Positions 63,957 to 64,000 of a stretch of 64,000 nt of DNA are shown piece after piece. This DNA comes from Scatophagus argus (lineage: Eukaryota; Chordata; Actinopteri; Scatophagidae), in the NCBI RefSeq assembly GCF_020382885.2, contig NC_058516.1:7107426-7171425 (forward strand), given 5' to 3'. The translations under genes and the position numbers were made by a program. Each line of letters begins with the position of its first letter. Position 1 is the stretch's first letter. Below the pieces are notes generated by a model that saw only the letters and a list, made by a program, of their open reading frames with translations, was not told where the DNA came from and made no database searches.

Positions 63957-64000
63957 TAAAACCCGAAGGCACAGCTCAGTTGTGAGCGGCTGGATCTGGT

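Overview
The window is nuclear DNA from a vertebrate, almost certainly a ray-finned (teleost) fish. The genes are split into many small exons with GT-AG introns. Dinucleotide repeats are dense, and several stretches resemble repeats common in fish genomes. The proteins I could assemble read as full-length vertebrate orthologues. Nothing prokaryotic or viral was recognised. I found no new multi-gene system, but several gene-structure features deserve a second look.

Layout. 1-13.0 kb is gene-poor; it holds one convincing but unidentified first coding exon (4592-4736, minus). 13.06-17.43 kb (+) is a complete 9-exon carboxypeptidase O gene. 17.96-19.06 kb (-) is a complete 3-exon NUDT15 gene, tail-to-tail with CPO. 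20.16-25.27 kb (+) is a 16-exon TRIM E3 ligase (RING, two B-boxes, coiled coil, long modular linker, PRY-SPRY), head-to-head with NUDT15. 28.16-37.30 kb (-) is the coding part of TRAK2, tail-to-tail with the TRIM gene, with non-coding 5' sequence near 40.22 kb. 41.42-45.15 kb (+) is STRADB, head-to-head with TRAK2 across a short shared promoter. 49.39-63.93 kb (+) is the 5' third or less of NBEAL1, which runs off the right edge.

CPO, TRAK2, STRADB and NBEAL1 all map to human 2q33, so most of the window is an old conserved linkage block. NUDT15 and the TRIM gene are not part of that human block and sit between CPO and TRAK2 here. The genes do not form a pathway: CPO is a digestive exopeptidase, NUDT15 a nucleotide-pool hydrolase, the TRIM a probable ubiquitin ligase, TRAK2 a mitochondrial motor adaptor, STRADB a pseudokinase partner of LKB1, and NBEAL1 a BEACH-family trafficking protein.

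Most notable: (1) eleven consecutive phase 1-1 exons in the TRIM linker, so any can be skipped or included without a frameshift; (2) a GC-AG intron in NUDT15 required by the reading frame; (3) a CAGTAG acceptor in STRADB whose first AG would place a stop codon at the splice junction; (4) a start-immediately-stop upstream ORF with a strong context before NBEAL1; (5) a 187-bp TTAA-flanked MITE in the STRADB 3' region. All coordinates were worked out by hand from the sequence; splice sites were chosen so that frame and family similarity agree, and no alignment or transcript data were available.
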